From positions 3,747,501 through 3,811,500 of the forward strand of contig OU015670.1 in assembly GCA_907165275.2 (NCBI GenBank): a stretch of 64,000 nt of DNA. Reading direction: 5' to 3'. A program made the translations under genes and the position numbers. Position 1 is the first letter of the stretch. Each line of letters starts with the position of its first letter. The notes below the pieces were generated by a model. That model was not told the origin of the DNA, did not search any database, and was given only the letters and a program-made list of their open reading frames with translations. Origin of the DNA: Zygaena filipendulae. Its lineage: Eukaryota > Arthropoda > Insecta > Lepidoptera > Zygaenidae. Below are positions 48,801 to 59,520 of this stretch, in pieces.

Positions 48801-51800
48801 TAGGGGCTGTAATTGATTAAGAGAAGTCTTAGCCATGATGTTTATTTTATTTTTAATTTTAAATGACTGATGATCGTAATATACCTAATAGGTTACGTTT
48901 TTTAAAACAAAAAATCGCATTAAACTTTTAAGTATCTACTTACTTAAGTTGTAAATAGTAATATGATAAATAGTATTGTTCATTAAAATATTAGAAAATA
49001 AAAAGATTTATTATAACAGAAAATAAATCCATTATTCGTTTTATTGTGTTGAACTTTATTATATTACGTTACTGTAGAAGCCAGTCAGCCATGACTGACC
49101 CGCGTGGATTCACGTGTCACCTTCACGCTTCTTTCACCCTTAACCCTTTCACCGCCATCCCCGCAATATCACCATCTACGAAAGACTAGCTCCTGGGACC
49201 AGAAATGTATTATTACGTTACTAATAAACCACTGCACTGATATTTATTAGATTATATCATTGATTCCCAAAGTGGTCCAGGTGGACCCCCAGGGGTCCAC
49301 AGGAGCCCGACAGGGGTCTACACTTGCGTGGAAAAAAAATGGGGGTCCACAACTCGTTAATGGGGGTCTACAAAAATGTATTAGGTGACCCGACTTGACT
49401 TCTCCTATGAATATAGGCAGACAATATTATAAGAAGCTCAGCAATTGTTTTTATAAGAACATGCATATTCTATATTCAGAAAGAGCTTGTCAAGACTCGC
49501 CGATGCCGCGCCGCCCGCCCGCCTAGTTAAAGTCGTGTCTGAACTTGCATGAACTTGTTAGATTTTTCTCTAATATAAATACGAATGCGAATGATAAACA
49601 TTACTCAGTTGTTTTCGAAATTTCCACTCACCGCATAATCAAAGCAATATAAATTCTCACCTTTTTTTCGAAAACTTTTAACTCATAGTTAATTGAAAAA
49701 TAGCCACAACACAGATTGCCATAGACATACACTTTTTGCGGGTTTCGGAAGTAAGTTAGTAAATGTAATAGCTGCAGGGGGTCCACCAGATCCAGCAAAA
49801 TGTTTAAAGTGGTCTATGAGAAAAAAAAGTACGGGAACCTCTGGATTAAATGATAGATATTCTCAGCACAAGGAGAAATCGAGCCTAAAACGTGTGGTCT
49901 GGAGGTAATGGCAATTTTTTTGTAGTCTAACGTGGCGTTGAAAGGGTTGATTCACAAAAACTGAGATACACGTTTCCTAATTTGTAAGTAGCTGTTTACC
50001 TGATTTCGGTACTTCCCCGGGAACTCTAAAAAGTAAGTATTCTATGTCACTCAGGGATCTAGCAGTTTCAGAGATTACGATTGACTTCAGATTGACGACA
50101 AAACTGACGGTCCCTACTGCCATATGGCATAGATAAGCAATAGTGTGTTAACCCACAATGGAGAAATTTAGAGTAAATTGTTTTAAAATAATAACGCCAT
50201 TTTGTCTTAAAAAAAAAATACGTTCTAAATTTTTAAACAATTAGGTGCAGCATGCTGATTATGATCAGATGATCACCCATGCCCCAACTAAGATTAAGCC
50301 CTACCGTTCAGTTCAGTAGTTTGAGTTTTGCGCGAACAGACAGGCAGATATGTAGTGATTTATAAGTGTAGTCCACGGTCCTCATGTCCTCTGAACCTCG
50401 GCAGGCATGTCTGAACGTGCTCACGAAGCAGGAGGCGTCGCCCAGCGTCGAAAAGGAGGAGGTCAAAGTGGAAGTTGAGAGGTTCATCGACCTAGCGCGT
50501 CAAATGGAGGCGTTCTTTTTGCAAAAGAGGTAGGTACCTACCCGGCTAAGAATCAGCAAGAAGACACCTTCTGTGGTGGGCAATTCTCACCCTAGAAGAA
50601 TAGTATAGGGATGTTGACTACTATTGAAAATCAAAATTCTAATTAGTCCGTCAGTTAGAAAATAAAAAAACAATAGACACGTATTTTTTGCTTTTTTAAA
50701 TAAATTAAAATATACGAGAGCATTAAAGTTTAGGATGAGGAGGTCGTGACGTCACTAACCGCAAAACAGCCATACAAACTGTCAGAATAGTGACGTCACG
50801 CGAAATTTCAACTCAATATATCGCCGTTATTTTTTGATTACGTAAAAAAAGAAAAAATACGTGTCCAATATTTTTTAATAATCTACAAGATGGACTAAAA
50901 AATAAAAATTAGTCAACATGCCCATTGAAAAATTATATTTACCTACTGTTAAGATTCTAGGGGGAGTTCAGGGTGAGCAACGATGAGAGACCATATTATG
51001 GTAAATAGGAGAGTAAGTGAAGCGTGCATTATTATTATTTCTAACAGGGATGTTGACGACTTTTGAAAATCAAAATTCTAATTAGGTAGTCCTTCAGTTA
51101 GAAAACAAAAAAATAATGGACACGTATTTATTGCTTTTTCAAAGTAATGAAAATATACCTACTGCCTTTATTTAAGGTTTAGGGTGGGGACTCGTAACGT
51201 CTATAAACCTCCGTACAAACTGCGTCGGAAAGTGACGTCACGCAAAATTTCAACTGAATGTACCCACCTACCTACGTATCGCCGTTACGTTTTGTTTACC
51301 TACCTACCTATGTATAAAAAAGAAAAAATACGTGTCTAATATTTTTTATTAACCTACAAACCGGATTAAAACAAATTACTTAGGACCTCATTACATGAGT
51401 GTGGTTAGGTAGTATTATATTATCTGTGGTTCGGCTGAACGGCTGCCCCCCTCCCTCCCTAAGCCCCCTAGATAAAATCATAAGCTACGCCCTCAGACGA
51501 AATAAAAAGTCTACGCCAAGCCAATTCAAGAGCGCCGTTCGTTTTTCCGCCAAAGGTTCTTGCTGTCAGCTATGAAGCCTGAGCTTCTTCTCAAGGAGGA
51601 CAATAACGAGTTGACGTGCGAGCTCCACCGCAAGGAGGAGCTGCTGCGGCGGCACTACGACAAGATCGGCCAGTGGCAGAATCTGCTCGCAGATCTGCAG
51701 GTGCGTTCGAGAAATGAGCTTTAGAAAAGAAGAAACTGTTTTTTAAACTGGCTGAAAATTTTAAGGCAAATAGGGAATAATATAAAATTATATTACACCT

Positions 51801-54800
51801 ACCTACCTACCTAAAAATATAGGTTCGAAAAAAATCTACACATTATTATCTATAGCTGTTCCCCGCGCACCCGCGGTAATTTCGGAGTTCCCGCGGGAAT
51901 TCCGGGTTACAATATAGCCTATGCTACTCAGGGATAATGTATAGGTAGATACTAGTATAGTATTATATTATCTGTGGTATAGGTATAGCATTCTAATGGT
52001 GTAAGAATTTTTGAAATCGGTCCAGTAGTTAGTTGTTGAGTTAGCGTAACAAACAAAAAATGAATTTTTTCCTCTTTATAATAGCTCAGAAATTATTTCA
52101 ATTTAGATTTTTTCTTAAATTAAGTGATGACGTCATCGGTAATAGGTATACAAAAACTTATCTACAATTTGACGTAAGACATTCATAGTTTTCATTTGAA
52201 ACTCACATAATTACCTACTTTTTTACGTATTTAAAACCCAATTAAACCTGAATCCGCGTCTGCGTAAAATTTAAGTAGATAATATGGCTGCAATCTCCAC
52301 TCCCGCTTGCATTCCAGGGGCACACGACGTACAACAAGTGCCAGCAGCCGGGCGCGCTCGCGCCCCTGCCGCTGCAGCAGGCCGCCTCGCCCATGCCGGC
52401 GTGCAACGTCCAACAAAGCGTACAGGTACTATCGCTGTTTATACCTATTGTCATTGGCTCTGATTCACTATATGGCCACAACACGCCGTGTTACGATAGC
52501 CACGCCACGAAAATTGTCTTCCCTAAACGCGCCCAAAGAGGTTTCATTCCAAATGTAGACAATATTGTGTCTGGACCACTTCTTTCACTGTCTCGATATC
52601 GATATTCCAGTCTAACATTTGGTTTAAGTAAAAAAACTAAAATAATTAGAGTACCTACCTACCTACCTCCGGGATATATCCTCAATAGGCTATTTGAATT
52701 TTTTTTTTTCTAAATTCTATTTAGTCCGTCAGTTACATAATAAAAAATAATAGACACGTAGATATATTTTTCAAATTAAAAAATACGCGTCTAATATTGT
52801 TTATGAATATGTACAGGACGGACTAAAACAAAGTCAAATAGCCTATTAGGCTTGTAGGCAAGCCCACATGGGTTAATCCGCACTTGAATTTAGCCCCGCA
52901 GCCTGTAGCAATCTAAAACGTGTCTCAATAATATTCCTCTTCCGTCAGGCTCAGCAGATGGCGGCGGCGGCGGCGGCACAACAGGCCGCGCTGCAGCAGC
53001 AGGCCGCCTTGCAGCAGCAGCAGGTACCCCGCCCGCAACACCCCCCCGCCTACCCCAACACCGTCCCCCGCCGGATGCCATGATCACAAACACACTCGGA
53101 CGCAGCTGTGACGTGACCATCGACCGATCAATCGCTTCTATTAAAGTGTCCTCTGAGGTGCGGTATCGTCGGTAAAAAATAGTTAAGCTGATAGTCCGGC
53201 TCCCGAAGGACCTGGTCCTTCGAAACTGGATCAGATGTCAAGTCACTCAAGCCGTAGTTTCGAGATTTACAATACTTACGTTAGGATTATAAATAACCGG
53301 TGCTTGTCATAATTATAGTATCGTATAAATAAGTCAAGGTTTATTGAATAGAATAGAATAGAACATTTTTTATTGCACAACAGACACACACACACACACA
53401 GATTACACAGAGAGTTGACGAAATTAGTATACAATTTTTTACAACTTTAAACCTAAATTAATAAATTTGTATTGGATGTAATTATTATCATACATTTTTT
53501 GCAGTCTGTTAATCTGGTACCTAAGTCGCCAGATGGACAGATGCAAGATGGTGTCAATAAGTTTTTCTGTCTTCGATCACATATTAATAAAAAACAAGAC
53601 GTACGTCTATCGAATGCATCTTAGATATCAAGGAAATTAGTTTTTTTTTTGTTAATCATATTTTAATTTTAATTTTTTGTAAATTGAATAAGATTGATTG
53701 AAATTTGTATTTCCCCCCTCAAACAGTATTATTATGATTATAATTTGATATTGCTAATAATTTTATTTTGTTGTTTTATTTTGTTTCCTCATTTCATTTA
53801 TTTTATGTACCTACCTACTTTTAATGAGCAGCACATCCAATTTTATCCCAGCACAAGGTATGTATTTTACAGATTTTTTAATAACTTTACAAATAAACTT
53901 GTATTCTATGTAGGTGCATGGGTAGTTTTCATAATTTTAATTCACCACTTGCCCGCTTATAGTCTGCCTCAAAGATATTTTATGATTTTTGTAATTTATT
54001 GAATCTTCGTTTGTTTTATTTTTCTATTTTCAATGCTAACCGCCGCCAACTAGGAAATCTCGAAACCTCTTATAGCATTATTACCAGTCCCCGTGGCTTC
54101 GAGATTAATAGGAGACAAGTTATCTCCATTCCTTTCTTCTAAATCCATCCGGCCGTTTCAGTGTGATGCAGCAACAGATAAATAATATGCATCCATACGC
54201 TTGCGAAGCTTGGATGCGCAACATGATAAAATTTTATCGAGCCATTTTATCGATTCTCATCGACATAATATATCGTTTTGTCTACCAGTGGTAAAAAATG
54301 TTTAACCGAATCTAGTCTTAACTCAATACCCCACTACTGCACTTTTTTGCTTGGACGCCCACAAATATTTGTCGTGTCGACAATTTTATCTTTCGTTCGA
54401 TAAACATATCATGTTGCGCATCCTAGCTCCGCTGGTAACCCCTACAATATTGGTGCGCTTGCACTGTGATTTTAAAAGTAACTGATTCTAAAACTAGTCA
54501 TGTACAATATGATAGATAGATGGCGTTGATGAGATATGTGACATTATATCAGCTGTTTCCAGAATCGCTATTCTGTGGTTTTTCACTGAATTGTCATTTA
54601 TGAATTATACCATTACTACGACGTCCACCAGCTGATTCAGGTATTCATATGTACTATCTCTTTGACTAGTAGGCATAGGCGTAGCTAGCAGGGCGGCAGG
54701 GTGGGCAATGCCCACCTTAGAAAAAAATACAGTAGGTACCTACCGAAGAGTTACTACAAACTTAATATTTAAAAAGAGAAAAAAATCTGCAGTTTTTCTT

Positions 54801-56022
54801 ATATAGGATGGTACAGAAAGGTGTGGTGTATTTGATGATCGTGTTTATGTTATCGTCTGCAATGATTTGACACTAGTAAATGAAGCGGGTCCATGAAATA
54901 GATTTTTCAAAAATTTACTAGGTTTGCTGTTATTAACTTATCTCTGCACCCCAGCGGTGATCAATTGCATCAAATTGTCTTGAACCCGTCACCTGTAAAC
55001 AGTTCCTTTGACAGTTGACCTGCCCAGTGATGTGACATATGTAGTTTGTTGTCGACCACTTGGTCGAATTTTTTTTGGTTGCGAAATGTTTAAGTAAGGT
55101 TTTTGAGCTAAATACCACAGTCAAATTATTGTATATTAAGATTGCCAGATCAATCTTCAAATATGACTACACCTTTCTGTAACAACCTGTATAGTTCTGT
55201 ATAGGGGGTAGTCTCTGGATCTACTGGCCCGATTTTGAAAATTCTTTTACCAATAGAATGATACAGTTTTCTTGAGTATTATAGGGTATTTCTTGTCCCG
55301 GAATTCCTGCGGGAACTGAAATTACCATTTAAGATTTTAGGGGTTAGGCAGGGTGAGTAATGATAAAAGAGGCCATGTTGGTAAACAAGAGAGAATGAAG
55401 TGCATTATTATTTGTTACTAAGCGTTATTAATTACGATCTCTCATTACACGCCTATGATTAGTACAGCTGGACGGATGCCCCCCTAGATAAAATCGTTAG
55501 CTACTCCAATAATAAATTATTGTATCTAAGCGGCGGAGTCAAGTGAGGTATAATGGTAGATATGTGCCCTCACACGCATTGTCGATGTATAGATGCAGAC
55601 CAGCCTGGCCCAGGGCATGTTCATGGCGGGGGGGCGTGGAGCCTACGCTGGCGCGTCCCTGCAGGGGCCCCTCGCTTACTTGGAGAAGACCGCCACTAAT
55701 ATAGGTAGGTCGTAATTATAAATAAAAGATATTATTTATCTATTTCGTGAATTAGTCACGAATTATAGAATGTTTCAAATCATTGACGTCATTGATTTTT
55801 ATTAAATACCTACCTGTAAATTTTTATTTACTTAATAAATTAATGTTCCAAACAGGTAGGCACGTTGAGCAAATGCTATTAGTATGATGTAAATATAAAA
55901 TGTAAATTTTTAGCTACACGTGGCGTAGGTATGTAGGGATATATTATAGCTAATATATGTTTTCATGTGTATTATGTATCTTTCCGGTAGACATGGTGGG
56001 TCTGGGCGACGGGAGGAGGTGA
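42799..56022 (+). CDS. MED28: MED28, Mediator complex subunit 28 (7 coding exons, 218 aa)
   Basis: Mediator links transcription activators to RNA polymerase II; MED28 belongs to its head region. Exons: 42799-42858, 50405-50529, 51556-51700, 52318-52425, 52949-53023, 55593-55704, 55991-56022, joining in frame to 657 nt. The start ATG has A at -3 and G at +4. Diagnostic blocks are [18 protein letters not shown] (1-25 region), [18 protein letters not shown] (about 45-62), [20 protein letters not shown] and WQNLLADLQ, a coiled-coil segment, then a Gln/Ala-rich stretch (147-171) and [20 protein letters not shown]. It is longer than the human protein (178 aa by my recollection) because of the Gln/Ala-rich insert. 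The first intron, 7.5 kb, contains a KDM4 gene on the same strand. Exon 6 could start at 55599 instead. An in-frame Arg-Gly extension follows the stop (see separate entry). Confidence 0.93.
43373..46138 (+). CDS. Kdm4: KDM4-type JmjN/JmjC histone lysine demethylase, intronless
   Basis: A 921-aa Fe(II)/2-oxoglutarate dioxygenase predicted to demethylate histone H3 lysines 9 and 36 in the nucleus. JmjN about residues 18-56 ([14 protein letters not shown]...). JmjC about 145-310. Expected iron ligands H193, E195 and H281, zinc ligands C239, H245, C311 and C313, and cosubstrate residues Y137, N203 and K211 are all present, so the core should be active. The tail is long, Lys-rich and apparently disordered, with [14 protein letters not shown] repeats about 630-675 and a Tyr/Asn-rich end. 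No PHD or Tudor domains, as in the fly KDM4 proteins. The ATG at 43373 has A at -3; the open frame begins slightly upstream but without ATG. The gene has no introns and sits in the first intron of MED28 on the same strand; codon use is far more AT-rich than in SNRNP200. A retroposed origin is possible but no poly(A) remnant or target duplication was seen. Confidence 0.95.
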   Translation: MSAFGDEAYVSGSGVAIQTFRPTWDEFKDFNKFIQYMESKGAHKAGLAKVIPPPEWVPRKQGYDLTALDITIPSPICQVVTGKQGLFQQINIQKRAMSVKDFAKMANSAKYCTPRHTSFEDLERKYWKNVTYVAPIYGADVNGSITDPEVTEWNINHLGTILDFVNSDYGIEIDGVNTAYLYFGMWKTTFAWHTEDMDLYSINYLHFGEPKTWYAIPPEHGKRFERIAAGFFPTSAKTCHAFLRHKMTLISPQILKQYSIPVNKITQQAGEIMITFPFGYHAGFNHGFNCAESTNFAAPRWVEYGKRATQCTCSNDMVKISMDTFVKRFQPDRYELWLKGQDIGCHPEQPEKMVPAPHPSGQDILCNKNNTELPESFIEAEILESQKKKKRHPLHLKRAMASKSISEGAIAVSILGENVMDDDEMTMAEGDLDMMTSMKRPVMPMEDTQLDALEDIWLKGDEMDPSEAQLPDVGYMDSDRDSDYEEHKSQKKTPKSKRKKKDTVKKEPRSKSKSDTDDVLDVRSENVNDTSKPKCKKIKTKKLSSEDLSKLTSVILPPHENETVPEPPIVESVVPVTPLLPDPNNTSETVNLNVNLTDEPQVKEKKKRKYVRKVKQDGEKIEKVIKETIKKEPKEKKPPKEKKPPQEKKPKEKKPPKEKKPPKEKKPPKVKDEDKIKKPRKPRVPKNSPNFEYNSPLQPIMASEQSERDYRSMKSGQVKTESAPLTSQQVYTLQHSPSKLYKDVVPSKIQPINKNPSAFESEFHKFMNKKSPLTDAGYSNAYKTSKYIKKHSPKSVPNKTQSVSEKVIVEKIEPVLPPLKSPEKPVQQQDWAMPIGQYNDNIFVESSMNFQTYSSPSAMERLNAPPSHHPNVVANQWNTDQGYYQTNAHTVHNFQNYGTQMNSNPYYRSPYQSPPWYGFTK
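46172..46177 (+). promoter_or_regulatory. Probable poly(A) signal of KDM4
   Basis: AATAAA 34 bp after the KDM4 stop. If used it ends the KDM4 transcript inside the MED28 intron. Confidence 0.55.
46180..47550. other. MED28 intron 1 sequence after KDM4, nothing recognised
   Basis: AT-rich sequence with one short open frame (46965-47222) that has no recognisable domain. Nothing further seen. Confidence 0.5.
47557..47797 (+). mobile_element. ISL2EU-related MITE, truncated both ends (MED28 intron 1)
   Basis: It keeps GTCCGTCAGTTAG, two GACGTCA motifs (one GTGACGTCAC) and TTATTTTTTGATTACGT, but lacks both GGG termini. Confidence 0.8.
49257..49850. mobile_element. hAT-like non-autonomous element, old
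   Basis: Left end ATTCCCAAAGTGGTCCAGGT and GGACCCCCAGGGGTCC; right end is the inverse of GTTCCCGTACTTTTTTTT and GGTGGACCCCC. Resembles hAT termini by memory. The stretch 47800-49256 shows nothing recognised. Confidence 0.45.
50131..50245 (+). mobile_element. Half copy of the TAAGCAATA MITE family
   Basis: ATAGATAAGCAATAGTGTGT and TAACCCACAATGGAGAAATT match the full element at 60876-61110. Confidence 0.65.
50405..50529 (+). CDS. MED28: MED28 exon 2 (aa 21-61)
   Basis: It encodes [20 protein letters not shown], then the conserved [15 protein letters not shown]. Acceptor CGGCAG. Confidence 0.93.
50608..50923 (+). mobile_element. ISL2EU-related MITE, young copy (MED28 intron 2)
   Basis: GGGATGTTGACTACTATTGA to GTCAACATGCCC, almost identical to the copy at 10178-10500 apart from a short deletion near TATACGAGAGC. 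Confidence 0.92.
51047..51384 (+). mobile_element. ISL2EU-related MITE, diverged (MED28 intron 2)
   Basis: GGGATGTTGACGACTTTTGA start, one GTGACGTCAC, with short CTAC repeats inside; right end degraded. Confidence 0.75.
51556..51700 (+). CDS. MED28: MED28 exon 3 (aa 62-110)
   Basis: It encodes [20 protein letters not shown] and a charged helix to [10 protein letters not shown]. Acceptor CAAAG is unusual, but the split Arg codon and similarity fix it. Confidence 0.92.
51852..52085 (-). mobile_element. Helitron-like repeat (MED28 intron 3)
   Basis: CTGTTCCCCGCGCACCCGCG and TTCCCGCGGGAATTCCGGGT; ends near TCCTCTTTATAATAGC. Confidence 0.6.
52318..52425 (+). CDS. MED28: MED28 exon 4 (aa 111-146)
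   Basis: [20 protein letters not shown] followed by [16 protein letters not shown]. Acceptor TTCCAG, donor GTACTA. Confidence 0.85.
52687..52844. mobile_element. Minimal ISL2EU-related MITE (158 bp)
   Basis: AGGCTATTTGAATTTTTT to GTCAAATAGCCT with AT outside both ends. The TGACGTCA centre is deleted. Confidence 0.8.
52949..53023 (+). CDS. MED28: MED28 exon 5 (aa 147-171), Gln/Ala-rich
   Basis: [20 protein letters not shown] then LQQQQ. If the donor were skipped, the frame would continue 19 more residues, mostly proline-rich, to TGA at 53081. Confidence 0.85.
53340..53630. repeat. Retroelement 3'-tail-like fragment (MED28 intron 5)
   Basis: GAATAGAATAGAATAGAACA, TTTATTGCACAACAGACACA and a CA run. 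Class uncertain. 53631-54200 is AT-rich with no recognised content. Confidence 0.4.
54201..54436. mobile_element. Inverted-repeat MITE, GATGCGCAACATG family
   Basis: GGATGCGCAACATGATAAAA on the left; ATCATGTTGCGCATCCTAGC on the right. Relatives at 61145-61275 and 62665-62845. Confidence 0.7.
55195..55330 (+). mobile_element. Helitron-like fragment (MED28 intron 5)
   Basis: CTTGTCCCGGAATTCCTGCG and GGGAACTGAAATTACC, no terminus. 54437-55194 shows nothing further. Confidence 0.45.
55593..55704 (+). CDS. MED28: MED28 exon 6 (aa 172-208)
   Basis: [20 protein letters not shown] and then [16 protein letters not shown], the conserved C-terminal block. Two in-frame AGs (55592, 55598) could serve as acceptor. 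Confidence 0.88.
55991..56022 (+). CDS. MED28: MED28 exon 7 (aa 209-218 and TGA)
   Basis: [10 protein letters not shown] then TGA followed by C. The exon probably runs on to a good donor (GTGAGC) at 56069. Confidence 0.85.
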
Positions 56023-56174
56023 CGCGGCCGCGGGAGGGGCAGGGGCCGGGGCCGTGGCAGAGGCCGAGGTGAGCCCTCCACAAATCCAAACTAAAACTCA
56101 TCATAATCCCTTCTTTTTCTGATTAGGCTTCAAGTGTTTGAAGAGTTTTAAGTTCACGTTTTAAAAACTTACAT

Positions 56175-56465
56175 GTTATATAACAAAGTCCTCCGCCGCG
56201 TCTGTCTGTCTGTTCGCGATAAACTTAAAAACTGGTGGTTCAAGAGGAAGATTCAGACGTATAGTTTATCCTGGAATTACCGCGGGTGATACCGCGGGGC
56301 ACAGCTAGTCCTACTATCATAAATTTTATTTGTTGGTTTGTTTTGTTTGTTGCGCTTTCACGCCTTAACGACTCAACCGATCATCATGAAATTTTGCATG
56401 CATGTTTTCAGGGGTACAAAGAAGGACATAGGGTACCTTATATCCCGGAATTCCCGCGGGATTTT
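56175..56465 (+). mobile_element. Two Helitron-like repeats in the intron after MED28 exon 7
   Basis: The first ends TACCGCGGGTGATACCGCGG, GGCACAG and CTAG at about 56309. The second begins TCCTACTATCATAAATTTTA and is cut off at CCCGCGGGA near 56460. Confidence 0.65.
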
Positions 56466-56627
56466 ATAACCAGTGAACGAATAGAATGATACAGATTACC
56501 CGCCTTTTGACACAAAAATATGAGCACAGCTCAAAGAAATAAGGTCGAGTTTTCATTGTACTTACGATAACAATTCGACATTATGATTTTAATTTTTCAC
56601 TAAACTCGTGGGTACAACTTAGGTATA

Positions 56628-56865
56628 GCTTGTCTAAACTAAAATGACGCTCCCCACTACTTAATTAGCAGTTTTAGATGTGCGAGATCATGTATTGATA
56701 ATATCTCTCTAATAGTGTGAGTGCGGCGACAGTATTGCGCACTTGTGATGAATATTGAATAGACAGACTAGATTTATGTATTCGATATTTTAATGGTTGT
56801 GCGTGTGCGTATGCCCGATGGGAGGGGCGCGTCATTTTAGTTTAGATAAGCTCTACGTTGGGTCA
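56628..56865. mobile_element. MITE with CTAAAATGACGC inverted ends
   Basis: GTCTAAACTAAAATGACGCT on the left, GCGTCATTTTAGTTTAGATA on the right. A single end of the same family occurs at about 38405-38455. Confidence 0.7.
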
Positions 56866-56934
56866 TTTTGTAGTGCGAAGTGCGAGTTCCATATTAATTC
56901 GTTTACAGCAGCTAAAGGTATTAATACTTGCACG

Positions 56935-57165
56935 CAGATAAGCAATAAAAAAAATAACATAAACCCACAAAATTAAGTTATTGGTTCAGAACGATTTATT
57001 GAGAGTTAGGGAACGTTTTTTAATTATGTGTTTAATTTATTACATGGCTTAAATATGTAACTAAATATTGAACATAAAAAATGTTGATACGAAATGGCGC
57101 TCCTACTTTTAAAACACTATTTACTCTAAATTTCTCCAGTGTGGGTTAACACACTATTATATACT
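56935..57165 (-). mobile_element. TAAGCAATA MITE family, inverted copy
   Basis: It matches 60876-61110 in reverse: GCAGATAAGCAATAAAAAAA at one end and CAGTGTGGGTTAACACACTA at the other. Confidence 0.75.
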
Positions 57166-57175
57166 TCTCGCAAAG

Positions 57176-57372
57176 TGACACAGTTGACAATCTATAAAAT
57201 CGTTAACGCACAGAAAACTAAGGAACGTAATCGTCAGGTCACGTGGTCAAGCAAAACTAGACTTTTGATTGGACGATTTTACGTGACCACGTGACAATCG
57301 TGACATGACGACGATTGGTTCCTAAGTTTCCTATGCGTTAACGATAGTGGAATGTCAATTTGGCTAAGGGGG
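57176..57372. mobile_element. Palindromic MITE upstream of the last Arg-Gly exon
   Basis: Outer arms GTTGACAATCTATAAAATCG / GATAGTGGAATGTCAATTTGG relate to the element at 32952. The centre has its own GGTCACGTGGTC ... GTGACCACGTGAC inversion. Confidence 0.65.
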
Positions 57373-57453
57373 CTGTAGTGATATACTAATGAATTGTTGT
57401 CGGCAGGTCGTGGCGCATCCCCTGAGTATGGCGGCAGCATGACTCCGCCATAG

Positions 57454-59510
57454 CGCAGTCCCCTCCCGGCGACGCCGGCGCACACATACACCATGTGACA
57501 CACATACACACACACAAACACATAACCGACCATGCCCGTATTTACGAACGCTCTTCAAACTTGGTCTTGTGAAAATCCTATATGGCTCACTTGTCATCAT
57601 TAAGTATGTTGAGGGAAAAACTTGCGCATTTGCTTATCAGTCGTGGACCGATTTTACCCGACATAATTATGTAGGTCTGGAAAAGTTTTCACTTCCAGCC
57701 ATCATCCAAAGCGGTTTTTTCCTCAGGCAACTGAGTTTGGGATATTAAAAAATATGGCCGAATTTTGGATAGCGTCCGTAAAATGTGCGGCAAAATTTTT
57801 CCTACTTGAAATTTGATAACTCACGATAGACACAAATGGCGGTAAACAAAAGTAACTGATTGATTCATAAAAGCAATCGTAGCTATATCGTAGCTACAGC
57901 TTTAGGCTATGTTCACACTAGACTCGCACCATTACAGTCTAGAGTTTTTTCAGAGGGTTACCTAATACTTTTATATTTATTTATTTATAAGAACTTGCGG
58001 GCTTAATGCAAAGGCATTCTCTACCAGTCAACCTTTTGGCTAGGTGAGAAGTTTGTGGCAGGTTATGATACTATGAATAATAATATATAAAATAATAAAG
58101 CATATAAAAACATAATATACCTACTAAATATATAGTAAAATGTATGTTGATATTATACGTACTTATTACCTATATATACTCAGGTATACACATAATACAC
58201 ATATAAATAAATAATCGATCTTTTATAATATGAGATCTTAAAAATAGAAGTGGGTACTGGGTATATCAAAATTAACGTTGTTGGCGATTAATTTCAGACC
58301 CCAAAATACCTCAATAATATTGTACCAATGCTGTTGTAAGGAATTTTGAAATAACTGCCGCCAAAATGCATACATAGTCAAATCGCTATGACGCAGTCAG
58401 TCGCTGATTCCCAGCGGAACAAGTACCTAGTCACCGTTGATACGACGGCTCACTGCTCATACATATACCAAATGTTCGGTTTGCTGCGAGTCTAGTGTGG
58501 ATATAGGTCCTTCCCGGTTTCTAAAGCACTTATTAGCTGACAGCTCGTTCGATCGGTCGTGTCAAATGATCCATTTTAGAAATTGGGAAACATTGTAATA
58601 TTATAGGTCATCTATAATGGACGATAACAATATAACTTTATTTACAAACGGTGGTTAAATTAAAAATATGACTGGCCTCTGTCGAATGTTAAAAGTCAGC
58701 CCTGAACTTAATTTCGCTAGTAGAAATTTAAGATAGATACCACGTAAGCACTTTAATAATAATAATAATAAAATTGTTTATTATCATCAGAAAGGTGTAC
58801 AAAAAAATAATAATTTAACTCAGCCAATTATTATAGGGAAAATAAGGAAGTGATTCAGCGTAAGTTGCTCGTGACCTACGTCTGGCGTTGGTTTTCAATC
58901 ACTTACCTCTGGAGTACAGTTATAAGCATTTGGCTAGTACCGACATAAAGTTGGCTATATCACATTCTGGAAGGAGAACAGACCTATTTTGAATCTAACT
59001 GTCGTATAAAAACCGCAACATCGTCACACGTTTGCCCTGGTTGATTGTTTACACGTCTAGATATAAGATGGTTAAAGTTTGAAGAAATAGAATATATTTA
59101 TTGTCGCTGGACGCACATCAAGCGTTTCCAGTGGTCACGATATAAACGCGATGCTTCATCTAGACATGTGAATAATCGAAGCCCGAGTAATTATTAAGCA
59201 ATAAAATTAAATTTGTGTGCGAATATTAGATAGTTGAAATACTCGATAGTTTTTAAGAAATATTTCTCCTAGTCATGAATTACATAGTGTTTTAAATAAT
59301 AATGGTAAGTCTCATAATATCATTTTGTTGTAAGGCACTAGAAACAATTAAGCATTGTCAATCGCAGTTATATTGGCTGATAGTTAAGATTTTGCATAAC
59401 AACTTGTAGATACAATATTCTGGCGTCGGTACGTTGAAAATAAAGTTTAATTCCAATCAGCGCCACAAGTCGTGGTTGGCCAATATGGGTACCAGGTGTA
59501 CCAGCGTTGC
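57454..59510. other. Intergenic or 3' UTR stretch, no gene recognised
   Basis: AT-rich DNA with a short CA run near 57497-57520 and retroelement-like scraps (AACTTGCGGGCTTAATGCAA at 57993). No coding region supported. Confidence 0.5.
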
Positions 59511-59520
59511 AGGTTGGGAC

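Larger units (their letters stand above)
56023..57453 (+). other. Open in-frame Arg-Gly extension of MED28 beyond the TGA, across an intron
   Basis: Directly after the TGA the same frame reads nine Arg-Gly pairs, spliced from 56068 to 57407 within the last Gly-Arg units, and then ASPEYGGSMTPP and TAG (57451-57453). The extension is 30 codons. The splice sites (GTGAGC donor; TACTAAT branch-like motif and GGCAG acceptor) keep the frame. It could be stop-codon readthrough, an RNA or sequence variant at the TGA, or a spliced 3' UTR with chance repeat coding. Confidence 0.5.

Noticed and set aside
53694..54002. 102-codon hydrophobic open frame in MED28 intron 5
   Set aside because: AT-rich DNA with Phe/Ile/Tyr runs from T/A composition; no family resemblance or start context.
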